DNA from: an uncultured Acetatifactor sp.
Lineage (GTDB): Bacteria > Bacillota > Clostridia > Lachnospirales > Lachnospiraceae
Direction: 5' to 3'
Assembly (NCBI GenBank): GCA_910585665.1
Contig: CAJUFI010000016.1
Coordinates: 12,674 to 76,673, forward strand
Length of the DNA: 64,000 nt
Shown: in pieces, positions 45,495 through 54,523 of the stretch
Numbering within the stretch: the first letter of the stretch is position 1
How the letters are laid out: each line of letters starts with the position of its first letter
Program-made: the position numbers and the translations under genes
Notes under the pieces: generated by a model
Database searches by the model: none
The model's input: only the letters and a program-made list of their open reading frames with translations
Told to the model about the DNA's origin: nothing

Positions 45495-47870
45495 CTATTC
45501 CGTCACACGAAGCTGCTCTACGACACTATTTTTTCTGCAATACCGACCTGCCCATTTTGTAAGGGCTAATTGAAGCATAAAAACTAACAGAACATATAAG
45601 AGAACCGGTACTACAGGAAAAGTATAATTTACGAAGCTGAATCCAGGCACGTTCCCTATGGCAGAGCATATTGCTTTTCCAATTCCCAGACCGCAGATAA
45701 GGGAGGCGGCAAAACTGCCAACCGTTTGAAATGAATTTTCAAACCCTATCATATGATAAAGCTGTCTGTGGCTTAAGCCAACCGCCCGGAATAACCCCAT
45801 TTCTTTCCTTCTGGAAATGATATTCGTTATACTGGTATTTGCCAGGTTGATAATACTGAATATGACAATAACTGCCAACAGTGCATATGCCGCAATGGAA
45901 ATTGTGCTGAATACGCTTTTGTATTGCATCGTCATATCTTTTAATGTCTTCAAGCGTAAAGTATCGCTTGCCAAAACCAATGAATGTAATTCATCCTCAA
46001 TTCCGGCAAAACTGTCTGTCTTTACCCGGATCACAAACGCACTGTTTGCATTATAGGGAACCGTCTGTTCCATTTCACCTGCCGGAAGGATAAAGCTGAC
46101 AGAGCTGTCCCTGTCAAAAACAATCGCAGATACGGTATAAGTAAGGCTGTTTCCTGCCTGTGAAAAAGTGACGGTATCGCCCACCTCATAGCTCTTATGC
46201 AGGTATTCCAATTCCGGGCTGCCCATGTTAATGACAAGGGAGTTTTCCCCTGTATGGTCATAATCCGGCAATTCCCCGATCATTATCTTGTTCTTTAATT
46301 CCTTATAATCCTCTGTGTTCATACTCCGGATTGCCGTTTCCATTCCATCTATCCCGACGCATATCTCCTGCTGGCAGATGATTTCATCTACCCCGTCAAT
46401 TGACAAAATATCATTTTTCAATTCATCTGTCAGTAGATTGTTTTCCTGCAGCTGAGTGAGGGAAAACGTAGGCGTGACCAGCGCCCGGTTCAATTCCACC
46501 ACATAACTTCCCTCATAAGGGAAGGCCTGTTTCGCCCTTTGCTCAGGATCAAGGGAAGATAGCAGGGAAGAAATCCCTATAAACATCATTCCGCTCAAAG
46601 CCAGTGAAATAAAGGTCAATATACTTTTCTTCCTGTTACGGGACAGATTCATAGCCGCAAGTGAAAACGGCGTAAGATGCTTCCCGCTCTTTTTCCTCTT
46701 TTTTGTTCCGCTATAACCGCTATAATGGAATGCTTCCACAGGTGAAACTGACATGGCAATCTTTGCCGGTTTTAAAACAGACAGCCTTACACAAATAAAT
46801 ACAGCGATTCCTGATAAAAACGCAATCACAATATCCGGAAGCAGCTGAAAAGCACTCCAGTCTATCAAAAAAGATAACACCGCGCCTGCCATACATCCAA
46901 ACGGAATGAAATGAAGCGCAAGATAGTTTCCTTCCCGTGAAATAATTTGTCTGATTTGCTTCTTCGTAGTACCAATCGTGCGCAGCTGTCCAAAGGAAGC
47001 TACATTATTTATAACCGAAATGTAAAATATATTGTAGACAACCAGGGAACATACACCGATTAAGACCAACCCAACGAGCAAAACCGTCAGTACCGTCTCT
47101 TTTGACATGTTATTGCTGTCAATGTATAAATTATTTACCTGAATATTGTCTGCAGAGATCCCACAATCCAGGCCAATCGTCCGTATCAGCTCTTTTAATT
47201 CCTGATTGGTATATTTTGCAGTATCATGGACAGAAACCATAGCTGCCACCGGCCCAGTGGAAAGAGCAGGGTTTTCCCGCACAAAATTTTGTGAAACAAC
47301 GGCGTTATAAGCAACCCTGTCCCTGTCATTCTCAGCGGTTGTCTGAATAAAACCTGTAATCCGGAAATCTTTTGATTCTAACTGGCGGCTTGCCTGGTTG
47401 CGGTAATGAAGGGATATTGTGTCGCCGATCCCCGCTTTCAGAGACAGGGCATCTATATATCCCCTTTCCACGAGCAATTCATCCGCCGCCTGGGGCATAC
47501 GTCCTTCCAACAGTGTGATGTTGGAGAGCTGCATGGTTGTTTCATCAGAACATACCATACTCATTGTGATGCCATTCTCCTGTTCCGTCATACCGACAGA
47601 CTGGTATACACCCACTTTTTGAATATGGGGGTCTTCTTTCAGCAAAGAGATATTCTCCTGTGAAAGGTTTTGGAAAATTCCCTGATATGCAGTTGATGCC
47701 GCATATTCATTTGTAATGTTATATGCATAAGAAGAAACAAACGCCATAATGGCTGCCGCCATAAAGATAATGATCCCAATCAGACGATTCCTGAAACGGT
47801 TCTGTCCAATACGGGCATTTGATAACCTACGGGTAACAGCGCTGGTATCATTTTCAAAAGGCCATGTCAT
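45495..47870 (-). CDS. FtsX-type ABC permease 2 of a three-permease locus
   Basis: 791 aa with the same ten-helix layout (GQLRTIGTTKKQIRQIISREG; MGLFRAVGLSHRQLYHMIG). Starts MTWPFENDTSAVTRRLSNAR. It lies 19 bp after permease 1 and 13 bp before permease 3. A segment (YEVGDTVTFSQAGNS to VPYNA) recurs as a fragment next to the insertion sequence near 57.6 kb. Confidence 0.9.
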   Translation of the reverse strand: MTWPFENDTSAVTRRLSNARIGQNRFRNRLIGIIIFMAAAIMAFVSSYAYNITNEYAASTAYQGIFQNLSQENISLLKEDPHIQKVGVYQSVGMTEQENGITMSMVCSDETTMQLSNITLLEGRMPQAADELLVERGYIDALSLKAGIGDTISLHYRNQASRQLESKDFRITGFIQTTAENDRDRVAYNAVVSQNFVRENPALSTGPVAAMVSVHDTAKYTNQELKELIRTIGLDCGISADNIQVNNLYIDSNNMSKETVLTVLLVGLVLIGVCSLVVYNIFYISVINNVASFGQLRTIGTTKKQIRQIISREGNYLALHFIPFGCMAGAVLSFLIDWSAFQLLPDIVIAFLSGIAVFICVRLSVLKPAKIAMSVSPVEAFHYSGYSGTKKRKKSGKHLTPFSLAAMNLSRNRKKSILTFISLALSGMMFIGISSLLSSLDPEQRAKQAFPYEGSYVVELNRALVTPTFSLTQLQENNLLTDELKNDILSIDGVDEIICQQEICVGIDGMETAIRSMNTEDYKELKNKIMIGELPDYDHTGENSLVINMGSPELEYLHKSYEVGDTVTFSQAGNSLTYTVSAIVFDRDSSVSFILPAGEMEQTVPYNANSAFVIRVKTDSFAGIEDELHSLVLASDTLRLKTLKDMTMQYKSVFSTISIAAYALLAVIVIFSIINLANTSITNIISRRKEMGLFRAVGLSHRQLYHMIGFENSFQTVGSFAASLICGLGIGKAICSAIGNVPGFSFVNYTFPVVPVLLYVLLVFMLQLALTKWAGRYCRKNSVVEQLRVTE

Positions 47871-47889
47871 GGTACGCCACCTCCTTCTA

Positions 47890-50277
47890 TTATCGCAAAG
47901 CTTCCATCATGGATGACTTGCTTTGCTGCTTTAAGGCTCCTGTTGTAATCAGCACACTACATAAAATAATAACCGCACAATTCAAGATTGTAATACCCAC
48001 TGGAAATTGATAATTCAAATAGCTCATCAGGCTGTTTTTCAAAAATGAGCAAAGAACATATCCAATCCCTCCGCCAATTATCACGGATAATACAAGTCCC
48101 ATGCCGACTACGATCAGTCCCTCTTTATGGACCATCACGGATAATTGTTTTTGGGACATTCCCACGGAACGCATGAGGGAAAATTCCCTGCGCCTTACGA
48201 TAATTCCCGTCAAAGTTGTATTCAACAGATTCATCACGGAAAAACAGCCAATCAAAACAATGGCGATTGCAAGGGCTAACTGTGTCCCCTGCAGGAAGTT
48301 TTCATTCTGGGCAATGGCAGCAGAAAGGGAATCCACACTCAGCCGCGGGTTATCGGATACAATCTGGTCTATTTCGTTTTCTGCCTGCTGTTCCAAAGAA
48401 TCCTCTACACGGATCACATACTGATATGTCAGATTGCTGTGTGCGATTTTCTGCATGGAATCAACCGGCAATAACAGCATATCTATTTTATCGCCATGAT
48501 TTCCAATCTTACTTTCGTCAAGGACTGCCGCAATCTCAAATTCCAGGTTCTCCGTATGCTGCCCATCAAAAATCTTCAGCGTTACAGAGGAGCCGACTTT
48601 TGGATAAATGCCAAAATACTTCTCAAAGTCATTCGGCCTGCCAATCACCATCTGATCCTCAGATGCCATTTGCCCATAATCTGACAGGTTTCCATTTAAG
48701 AGACAGCTTTGCAGCAAATCCATATCTGCTTTCTCAAATCCCACGATTTCAGCATCTGATTCCAGGGCCTGCAGGTCATAGGAAACCGGGAGATGCCAAT
48801 CGTTCATGATCTTTTGCACACCTGATAATTGCGAGAGTTCTTTTTCCACTTCCTCCGTAAAAGGGCTTGATCCCTGCAAAATCTCCAAAGGATTTTCCAT
48901 CAGCTCCTGATTCGAGATCTTTAAAACGAACTGTCCTCTTGCAAATCCGGATAAAGACATATCTTCTGCATTGATCGAAGAAAGGACAGAGGATAAGCCT
49001 AACAGCAGGACGCCAGTCAGGACAAGGGAGGCGGCTGTCAGTATATTCTTTTTCTTATAACGCAAAACCTGGTTGACTGCCAAAGACCCCGGCGTCAGCC
49101 TGTGCTGCCTATGTTTACCTTTCGGCCCCTTATTTTGTTCATAGCGGGAAGCCTCTATGGGTGAAACGGCGGCGGCTATCTTAGCAGGCTTTTTGATGGA
49201 CAGGCGCACAGTGGCATAGGTTAACGCAACAACAACCGGGCATATCCATAGCACATTCCATAACCCAAATCCATGCGGAATTAAAAGATAAGCCACTGCA
49301 ATTCCCGCAATCAGTCCCATCGGAATTGCAGGTAACATCAGCAAAGTCCCCTCCCTGAGAACAAGCCTTTGAATCTGTTTTGCTGTCATACCTATTGTGC
49401 GGAGCTGTCCATATTGTTTAATGGAATTGATAATGGAAATATAAAAAATGTTGTATATAACCAAAACACCAGCGATCACGATCACAACCAGCCCGGCAAC
49501 AGCCGCCAGAACCATCAATGCCGAAGGCTGGCTAAGGTTCAGATACGCTTCATTATAAGAAGGAGCCGTTTTACAGCCTGCATCTGCCGCTATCTGCGAT
49601 ATTAAGCTTTTTACATCCCCAGAGCCTGCATCTAAATTTACACGGAGCATGACTGCCGGAGAAAAGCGATCCCATCCATCCATTTCTGAGAAGTATTCTT
49701 CAGAAACCATAGCCGCATATAAGGAACGGTCAGTGCCTTTCGCCCCTGTTTTTAAGTATCCTGTTATAAGAAAGGATTTTTCCTGGCCGTTGTTTGGGTC
49801 TGGCAGTCGGATGGTATCTCCAATTTTAGCATTTATCTTCTGCCGGATTAAATATTCCTGTTCAATCAGGATCTCATTCGCTTTCTCCGGCATTTTCCCC
49901 TGGTCAACAGACAGCCCATTTAATGTAAGTGCATCCTTGTTGCAATACGAAATATTAAGGCGGTCATTTCCGGATTTCACGCTGCCAATGGACGCTGTGA
50001 ATCCGCATAGATCCACCCGCACATCATCACTCAATTTCTGGTATTGTTCTTTTTCTATGCCGGAAATAAGCGCATGATAAGACCCCGTTATATTATTGCC
50101 TCCATTTTGGTTCACTGTAATAATCCCAGAAACCAGGAGCAATACGGATGCCATCAAAAATGTTGCCAATGAAATTGCAGTAACCGTAAAAATTTTCTTC
50201 AAACGCTCTTTCTTTAATTGAGCAGACGCTAATTTTTTAATAACAGCGCCGGTGTCATTCTCAAAAGGCCATGTCAT
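47890..50277 (-). CDS. FtsX-type ABC permease 1 of a three-permease locus
   Basis: 795 aa. Two FtsX units (GQLRTIGMTAKQIQRLVLREG; FSLMRSVGMSQKQLSVMVHKEG) with large extracellular loops. Its ATG overlaps the ATPase stop by 4 bp (ATGA). Starts MTWPFENDTGAVIKKLASAQLK. Being coupled to the ATPase, it is the principal partner; the other two may form alternative or mixed complexes. Confidence 0.9.
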   Translation of the reverse strand: MTWPFENDTGAVIKKLASAQLKKERLKKIFTVTAISLATFLMASVLLLVSGIITVNQNGGNNITGSYHALISGIEKEQYQKLSDDVRVDLCGFTASIGSVKSGNDRLNISYCNKDALTLNGLSVDQGKMPEKANEILIEQEYLIRQKINAKIGDTIRLPDPNNGQEKSFLITGYLKTGAKGTDRSLYAAMVSEEYFSEMDGWDRFSPAVMLRVNLDAGSGDVKSLISQIAADAGCKTAPSYNEAYLNLSQPSALMVLAAVAGLVVIVIAGVLVIYNIFYISIINSIKQYGQLRTIGMTAKQIQRLVLREGTLLMLPAIPMGLIAGIAVAYLLIPHGFGLWNVLWICPVVVALTYATVRLSIKKPAKIAAAVSPIEASRYEQNKGPKGKHRQHRLTPGSLAVNQVLRYKKKNILTAASLVLTGVLLLGLSSVLSSINAEDMSLSGFARGQFVLKISNQELMENPLEILQGSSPFTEEVEKELSQLSGVQKIMNDWHLPVSYDLQALESDAEIVGFEKADMDLLQSCLLNGNLSDYGQMASEDQMVIGRPNDFEKYFGIYPKVGSSVTLKIFDGQHTENLEFEIAAVLDESKIGNHGDKIDMLLLPVDSMQKIAHSNLTYQYVIRVEDSLEQQAENEIDQIVSDNPRLSVDSLSAAIAQNENFLQGTQLALAIAIVLIGCFSVMNLLNTTLTGIIVRRREFSLMRSVGMSQKQLSVMVHKEGLIVVGMGLVLSVIIGGGIGYVLCSFLKNSLMSYLNYQFPVGITILNCAVIILCSVLITTGALKQQSKSSMMEALR

Positions 50278-50975
50278 ATCTTGCCACCTCCTAATTGCGA
50301 TTTTGGCATTTTTTCCACGATCCTGCCGTCCTCAATCCTTACGATCCGGTCAGCAAGCCGGGCAATCTCGTTATTGTGGGTAATCATGACAATGGTCTGG
50401 TTGAACTCCATGCTGGTACGCTTTAAAAGCCCCAGCACATCGGCGCTGGTCTTGGAATCCAGATTTCCGGTGGGCTCATCGGCCAGGATGATGGCCGGTT
50501 TGGTGATCAGGGCGCGGGCAATGGCGACACGCTGCTGCTGTCCGCCGGAAAGGTTATTCGGCATATTCTGCAGTTTATCTTGAAGTGCCAGCATCCCCAC
50601 GATCTCATCCATGAACTTCTTGTCTGCCGCATCTCCGTCCAGCTCCACAGGCAGGACAATGTTCTCATAGACATTCAGGATCGGGACAAGGTTATAGTTC
50701 TGGAAGATGAAGCCGATGTTGCGGCGGCGGAAGATGGTCAGCTCCTCGTCATTCTTTTTTGCCAGCTCATCCCCGCGGACAATAACATTGCCGGAGGTAG
50801 GCGTATCCAGCCCGCCCATCATGTTGAGCAGGGTGGATTTGCCGCTGCCGGAGGTTCCGACAACAGCCACAAACTCCCCCTGTTCCACAGAGAGACTGAC
50901 GCCGTCCAGGGCGCGGGTAATGTTTGGCTCACTGCCATAATACTTTCTCAGATCGATTGTTTGTAATACATTCAT
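50274..50975 (-). CDS. ABC ATPase of the three-permease locus
   Basis: 233 aa, MacB/LolD/BceA type. Walker A GTSGSGKST, NLVPILNVYENI, signature NLSGGQQQRVAIARALI, Walker B AIILADEPTGNLD, MITHNNEIARLADR. First gene of the operon, preceded by a promoter with paired GACATTT boxes and a large palindrome. Confidence 0.92.
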   Translation of the reverse strand: MNVLQTIDLRKYYGSEPNITRALDGVSLSVEQGEFVAVVGTSGSGKSTLLNMMGGLDTPTSGNVIVRGDELAKKNDEELTIFRRRNIGFIFQNYNLVPILNVYENIVLPVELDGDAADKKFMDEIVGMLALQDKLQNMPNNLSGGQQQRVAIARALITKPAIILADEPTGNLDSKTSADVLGLLKRTSMEFNQTIVMITHNNEIARLADRIVRIEDGRIVEKMPKSQLGGGKI

Positions 50976-51017
50976 AAATCAAATGCTCCCTTCAAGGCTT
51001 TCTGCCTGTTGATTAAA

Positions 51018-51079
51018 GAACAAAGTTCTCAGAACCTTGTTCTTCGGACATTATAAAATCCAAATGTCACAGAAATGTC
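51018..51079 (-). promoter_or_regulatory. Promoter with paired regulator boxes and palindrome
   Basis: On the minus strand TATAAT (51050-51055) follows two copies of GACATTT 11 bp apart (51062-51068 and 51073-51079), the spacing typical of OmpR-family binding. Just downstream, 51018-51042, is a 25-bp palindrome with arms GAACAARGTTCT, at the expected transcript start. It heads the ATPase gene, so the VanR-like regulator next door may act here. Confidence 0.65.
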
Positions 51080-51135
51080 CGAGGCGGCATAAAAAATGCG
51101 GCTGAAATGTTACAAGATTCGGACATTTCAAAAAA

Positions 51136-52167
51136 TTATCTTGTAGGGAGCATAATGGAAAATTCCGAACCCTTGCCCGGCTCCGAAACCACTTTGATAT
51201 AGCCGCCCTGCCGCATTACGATCTCGCGGGTCAGATACAGGCCGATGCCCACGCCCTGCTGTTCGTGCTCTTCTTCCTCACGATAGAAGCGCCGGAAAAT
51301 AGCGGCCTGATTGCTCTCCGGGATACCCTTGCCGGTATCGGACACGCTCAGTTTTACATACATTTCCCATCGTTCTACCGAAATTCGGATGGTTCCTCCG
51401 GCCTGGGTATATTTCACTGCATTGTCCAGCAGGTTGAACACGGCTTCCGCCGTCCACTTGCTGTCATGGGAAAGGCGAAGCTCCTCCGGACAGTCCACCG
51501 TTACGGATATATTCTTTTTCTCCGCCGCATATACGATGCCGCTTAAGGCCACCGCCAGCGTATCGATCAGCAGGGCGTCTTTCTTTTCCAGCCGGATCGC
51601 CCCGGTTTCCAGCCGGGAAGTTTTCACAAGCGCCTGAAAAAGAAACTCCAGCTTGTCCGTCTGATTCCGGATGCCTTTCAGGAACTCCCGCTGTTCTTCT
51701 TCTGTGACCGGCTTTGAAAGCAGCGTATCCGTCACCATTTTCAGATTTGCCACCGGTGTTTTCACCTGATGGGAGACATCCGACACCAGCCTCTGCAGCT
51801 CCTGCCGTTCCGCATCCACCTTCCGCCGGTTCTCCTGCATGATCCCATACAGCCGGGTCAGACGGTGGCTGATACGGGCAAAGAGCGTTTCACTGTCCCC
51901 AGCGCGCACAGGCTCTCCGCTTCCGCTGATCATCTGATCCATTGCCCGGCACAGCTCCCGGGTAAATATGGAAAGCCGTTTGCCAAAGGCAATCGACAGA
52001 AGGAACATCCACGCAAAGGCGCAGAGCATCAGGAGCATGCCAAAGGCCAGTATCCACATCTGTCCTGTCACCGCGAAGAAAACCGCGCAGATGGCCAGCA
52101 TGGAAACCGCCATACCGCCGTTAACCAGCAGGAATATCCTTTTTACAGAGATCCGCCCCAGATTCAT
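51136..52167 (-). CDS. VanS/BceS-like sensor histidine kinase
   Basis: 343 aa; MNLGRISVK start overlaps the regulator stop as ATGA. Two membrane helices with almost no extracellular loop (IFLLVNGGMAVSMLAICAVFF, WILAFGMLLMLCAFAWMFLL), as in intramembrane-sensing kinases that read their ABC transporter. HisKA SDVSHQVKTPVANLKM and HATPase NLLDNAVKYTQAGG, DTGKGI, GVGIGLYLTREIV are complete. Confidence 0.9.
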   Translation of the reverse strand: MNLGRISVKRIFLLVNGGMAVSMLAICAVFFAVTGQMWILAFGMLLMLCAFAWMFLLSIAFGKRLSIFTRELCRAMDQMISGSGEPVRAGDSETLFARISHRLTRLYGIMQENRRKVDAERQELQRLVSDVSHQVKTPVANLKMVTDTLLSKPVTEEEQREFLKGIRNQTDKLEFLFQALVKTSRLETGAIRLEKKDALLIDTLAVALSGIVYAAEKKNISVTVDCPEELRLSHDSKWTAEAVFNLLDNAVKYTQAGGTIRISVERWEMYVKLSVSDTGKGIPESNQAAIFRRFYREEEEHEQQGVGIGLYLTREIVMRQGGYIKVVSEPGKGSEFSIMLPTR

Positions 52168-52853
52168 TTCCTCTCGCCTCCCATCCACTGATACCCAATC
52201 CCGTAAATCGTTTTGATGTAAGCGTCGCCATCAGCCTCAATCTTGCCCCGTATACGGCTGATGGAGGTGGTCAGGGTGTGTTCGTCCACATACTTTTCCT
52301 CCGCATCCCACAGCCGTTCCAGAAGCCGCTGCCTGGTAAGGATCTGTTTTGGGTTTTTGCAGAACAGGTGCAGCATCTTATACTCCATGGCGGAAAGGGT
52401 AATGGTCTTTCCGTTCAGCGCGGCGGACTGCTCCGAGAAGTCCAAGAACAGCCTGCCGTCATCATAGAAATCCTTTGTAAACCCCCGGTGCTCCAGCATA
52501 GCGAACATGGCCCGTATCTTCCGCAGCAGCGCCCCAATGGAAAAGGGCTTGGTGATATAATCCACCGCACCGACTTCATATCCCCGGATCTGGTCGCTCT
52601 CCTGGTCGTTGGCAGTCAGGAAGATCACCAGCGTGTCCGGGTTCTCCGGCTTTATGAGCCTGCACAGGTCATAGCCGCTGCCGTCCGGCAGGTTGATGTC
52701 CAGAAGCACCAAGTCATATTCCGTCTGCGTCAATAACGCGGCGGCTGTGCCTGCATTCAGAGCTGATACGGTATCATAACCCTCGGAAATCAGGTTGTAC
52801 GTCAGCGTTTTATTTAAAAGGTCGTCATCCTCTACCAGCAAGATCTTTTTCAT
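52164..52853 (-). CDS. OmpR-family response regulator of the permease locus
   Basis: 229 aa; second ATG preferred, AAGGAG at 7 bp. Receiver (VEDDDLLNKT, LVLLDINLPDGSG, YITKPFSIGA) and winged helix (RQRLLERLWDAEEKYVDEHTLTTSISRIRGKI, GIGYQWMGG). Transcribed with its kinase toward the ATPase operon. Confidence 0.92.
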   Translation of the reverse strand: MKKILLVEDDDLLNKTLTYNLISEGYDTVSALNAGTAAALLTQTEYDLVLLDINLPDGSGYDLCRLIKPENPDTLVIFLTANDQESDQIRGYEVGAVDYITKPFSIGALLRKIRAMFAMLEHRGFTKDFYDDGRLFLDFSEQSAALNGKTITLSAMEYKMLHLFCKNPKQILTRQRLLERLWDAEEKYVDEHTLTTSISRIRGKIEADGDAYIKTIYGIGYQWMGGERK

Positions 52854-52871
52854 ATCCATACTCCTTTAGAT

Positions 52872-52896
52872 TTTATCAGGAATTGTCTGGAAATAA
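52872..52896 (+). repeat. Terminus of a family A repeat
   Basis: TCAGGAATTGTCTGGAAATA matches the end of the 102-bp elements at 12242 and 38406; the rest of the element is missing or diverged. It lies between the regulator gene and the XRE gene. Confidence 0.35.
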
Positions 52897-52908
52897 ATTT
52901 GCGAAATT

Positions 52909-53109
52909 CTATTGAAAAACAAAAATTTCTTCAATCGGGGCTTCTACAGCTCTGGAAATATCAACTGCCAGCTTTAATGACGGATTATACTGCGCTTTTT
53001 CCAGACGCATAATCGTTTCCCGGCGCACACCTACTTTTTCCGCCAATTGCTCCTGTGTCAGGTCTTTCATCTGCCGGTACTTTTTTAATCTGCATTCAAA
53101 TTCTGCCAT
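52909..53109 (-). CDS. Small XRE-type transcription regulator
   Basis: 66 aa consisting almost only of a Cro/C1 helix-turn-helix: LKKYRQMKDLTQEQLAEKVGVRRETIMRLEKAQYNPSL. Close to the short regulators that pair with DUF3796-type membrane proteins; it begins 3 bp after the end of that gene and probably represses the shared promoter. Confidence 0.88.
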   Translation of the reverse strand: MAEFECRLKKYRQMKDLTQEQLAEKVGVRRETIMRLEKAQYNPSLKLAVDISRAVEAPIEEIFVFQ

Positions 53110-53112
53110 ATC

Positions 53113-53781
53113 TTATTCCCCGCCTTCCTCTGCCTGGTCGTCATGGTCATACCGGTACAGCAAGTATTCCGAGAGGAAAATCCCCAGGCCCAATGCAAGG
53201 GAAAGGCTAATAATCGCAGCAATCAGGGTGTACTCGAGGTTTCCAAAAAGTTTCCCCTGACAGAGAATGATCAGTGCGGCATGCATAACCCCAAAAGTGA
53301 TCCTATACGCTTTCAGCTTAGCGCGGACAATGTTCTCACGGAAACGCTCATCCATAAATGTTCCTGACATCTTTCCTTCATAGTAAAAACCAAAAAAACC
53401 GAAGAACAGGAAAAACGCAAAGGGAAAAACCGTACCATCCACAGGATATGTCCAGAAACCGGCAAAACCCAAAAATCCCAATACCCCCAAACACCCCAGC
53501 TTTGGATTTATTTTACGGGTGACATCTGTTTCTTTCGCCTGCCTCCGCTTTTTCCCTCCATGGATAAAAAGCATGACAAACAGTGCGGCAAGATAAACAT
53601 AAACAAGAAAAATCGAAACAATCATCGGCAAATCCTTTATGTCAAATACATAATCCTTAAAATCCATGGGGACTACCAGACGGGAATCATTATAGGCTAC
53701 CGCATACCATGACGAAAGAAGCACGCTCAACACACAAAGTATCCCACAGCCAATCCAAATTTTCTTTTTACTTGTTTTCAT
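53113..53781 (-). CDS. DUF3796-like membrane protein
   Basis: 222 aa; ATAGGAGGATTACA precedes the ATG. Six or so helices with a striking Phe/Gly-rich core (KLGCLGVLGFLGFAGFW, FFLFFGFFGFYYEGK) and the motif SGTFMDERFREN, characteristic of DUF3796 proteins. Co-transcribed with the XRE gene. Function unknown; such pairs are frequent in Firmicutes. Confidence 0.8.
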   Translation of the reverse strand: MKTSKKKIWIGCGILCVLSVLLSSWYAVAYNDSRLVVPMDFKDYVFDIKDLPMIVSIFLVYVYLAALFVMLFIHGGKKRRQAKETDVTRKINPKLGCLGVLGFLGFAGFWTYPVDGTVFPFAFFLFFGFFGFYYEGKMSGTFMDERFRENIVRAKLKAYRITFGVMHAALIILCQGKLFGNLEYTLIAAIISLSLALGLGIFLSEYLLYRYDHDDQAEEGGE

Positions 53782-53808
53782 TGTAATCCTCCTATTTTTT
53801 GTGATGTT

Positions 53809-53856
53809 TTTGTCTCTTTATATGACAAATATATCACCTTCCTTTCTTTCTGTCAA
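53809..53856 (-). promoter_or_regulatory. Promoter and operator of the DUF3796/XRE pair
   Basis: Minus strand TTGACA (53851-53856), 17 bp, TATATT (53828-53833). A dyad TTTGTC-N9-GACAAA at 53809-53829 overlaps the start site, a likely site for the XRE repressor. Confidence 0.6.
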
Positions 53857-53961
53857 TAGGAAAGAGAGAAATATATCCGGCCTGGCGCTCTCTGCCTGCC
53901 CCACGCTCCTGGCACCCGTCATAATCGGATGGACAGGGTTCCTTCACCCTTCTGAATTTTA

Positions 53962-54063
53962 TACTGCTTAACGATTTCACCTGCCGTGAAACCAGACTGC
54001 ATAACGCTGACTGGTTCAATCGCATGATTACATTAGGCAGTATTCAGCGTTATGCAGTATATA
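53962..54063 (+). repeat. 102-bp inverted repeat element, family B copy 1
   Basis: Begins TATACTGCTTAACG and ends CGTTATGCAGTATA (13 of 14 inverted match). An internal 15-bp stem ACTGCATAACGCTGA / TCAGCGTTATGCAGT folds the right two thirds into a hairpin. The copy at 58493-58594 is its reverse complement with 3 differences in 102. Confidence 0.9.
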
Positions 54064-54073
54064 TTCCCCTCTT

Positions 54074-54124
54074 GACAACCGCTATGCATTGTATTATACT
54101 GTACTTATTAAAGCAATACAGTTA
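54074..54124 (+). promoter_or_regulatory. Promoter and likely operator of the GntR operon
   Basis: TTGACA (54074-54079), 17 bp, TATACT (54097-54102), starting 10 bp after the family B repeat. ACTGTA (54100) and TACAGT (54119) form a dyad overlapping the -10, as expected for autoregulation by a YtrA-type GntR protein. Confidence 0.7.
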
Positions 54125-54146
54125 GGGACAGAAAGGCGGTGGGACT

Positions 54147-54521
54147 TTGGAAATTGTCGTGAGCAACAAAACAAGTCGCCCTCTGTATGAGCAAATTTCA
54201 ACACAAATTAAATCGCAGATTATGAATGGCGAACTGAAAGCCGGAGAAGCGCTTCCCTCTATCCGTTCTCTTGCAAAATCATTGCAGATTAGTGTTTTGA
54301 CGGTACAAAAGGCATACGACCTTCTTCAAACAGACGGTTTTATAGAAACGACAGCCGGAAAAGGCTGCTATGTATCAGTGCAAAACCAGGATTTTTATCT
54401 GGAAGAACAGCAGAAAAAAATAGAGGAACGATTTAATGAGGCTATTGAGATAGCCCGCACAAGTGGAATACCACTTAATAAATTACTCAATTTGTTGACA
54501 CTATTGTATGAGGAGGATTGA
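54147..54521 (+). CDS. GntR-family regulator, YtrA subfamily
   Basis: 124 aa, TTG start after AAAGGCGGTGGG. The winged-helix domain fills residues 1-75 (PLYEQISTQIKSQIMNGELK, LPSIRSLAKSLQISVLTVQKAYDLL) and only a short helical tail follows, the hallmark of the YtrA subfamily that controls adjacent ABC transporters. It is the first gene of a three-gene operon and probably represses the dyad at 54100. Confidence 0.92.
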   Translation: MEIVVSNKTSRPLYEQISTQIKSQIMNGELKAGEALPSIRSLAKSLQISVLTVQKAYDLLQTDGFIETTAGKGCYVSVQNQDFYLEEQQKKIEERFNEAIEIARTSGIPLNKLLNLLTLLYEED

Positions 54522-54523
54522 CA

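Noticed and set aside
37914..53109. Agr-type quorum-sensing locus
   Set aside because: The GHKL kinase and LytTR regulator are present, but no AgrB-like protease or AgrD-like peptide was found nearby.
53834..54025. A 63-codon minus-strand frame
   Set aside because: Overlaps the family B repeat and the XRE promoter region and has no ribosome site.
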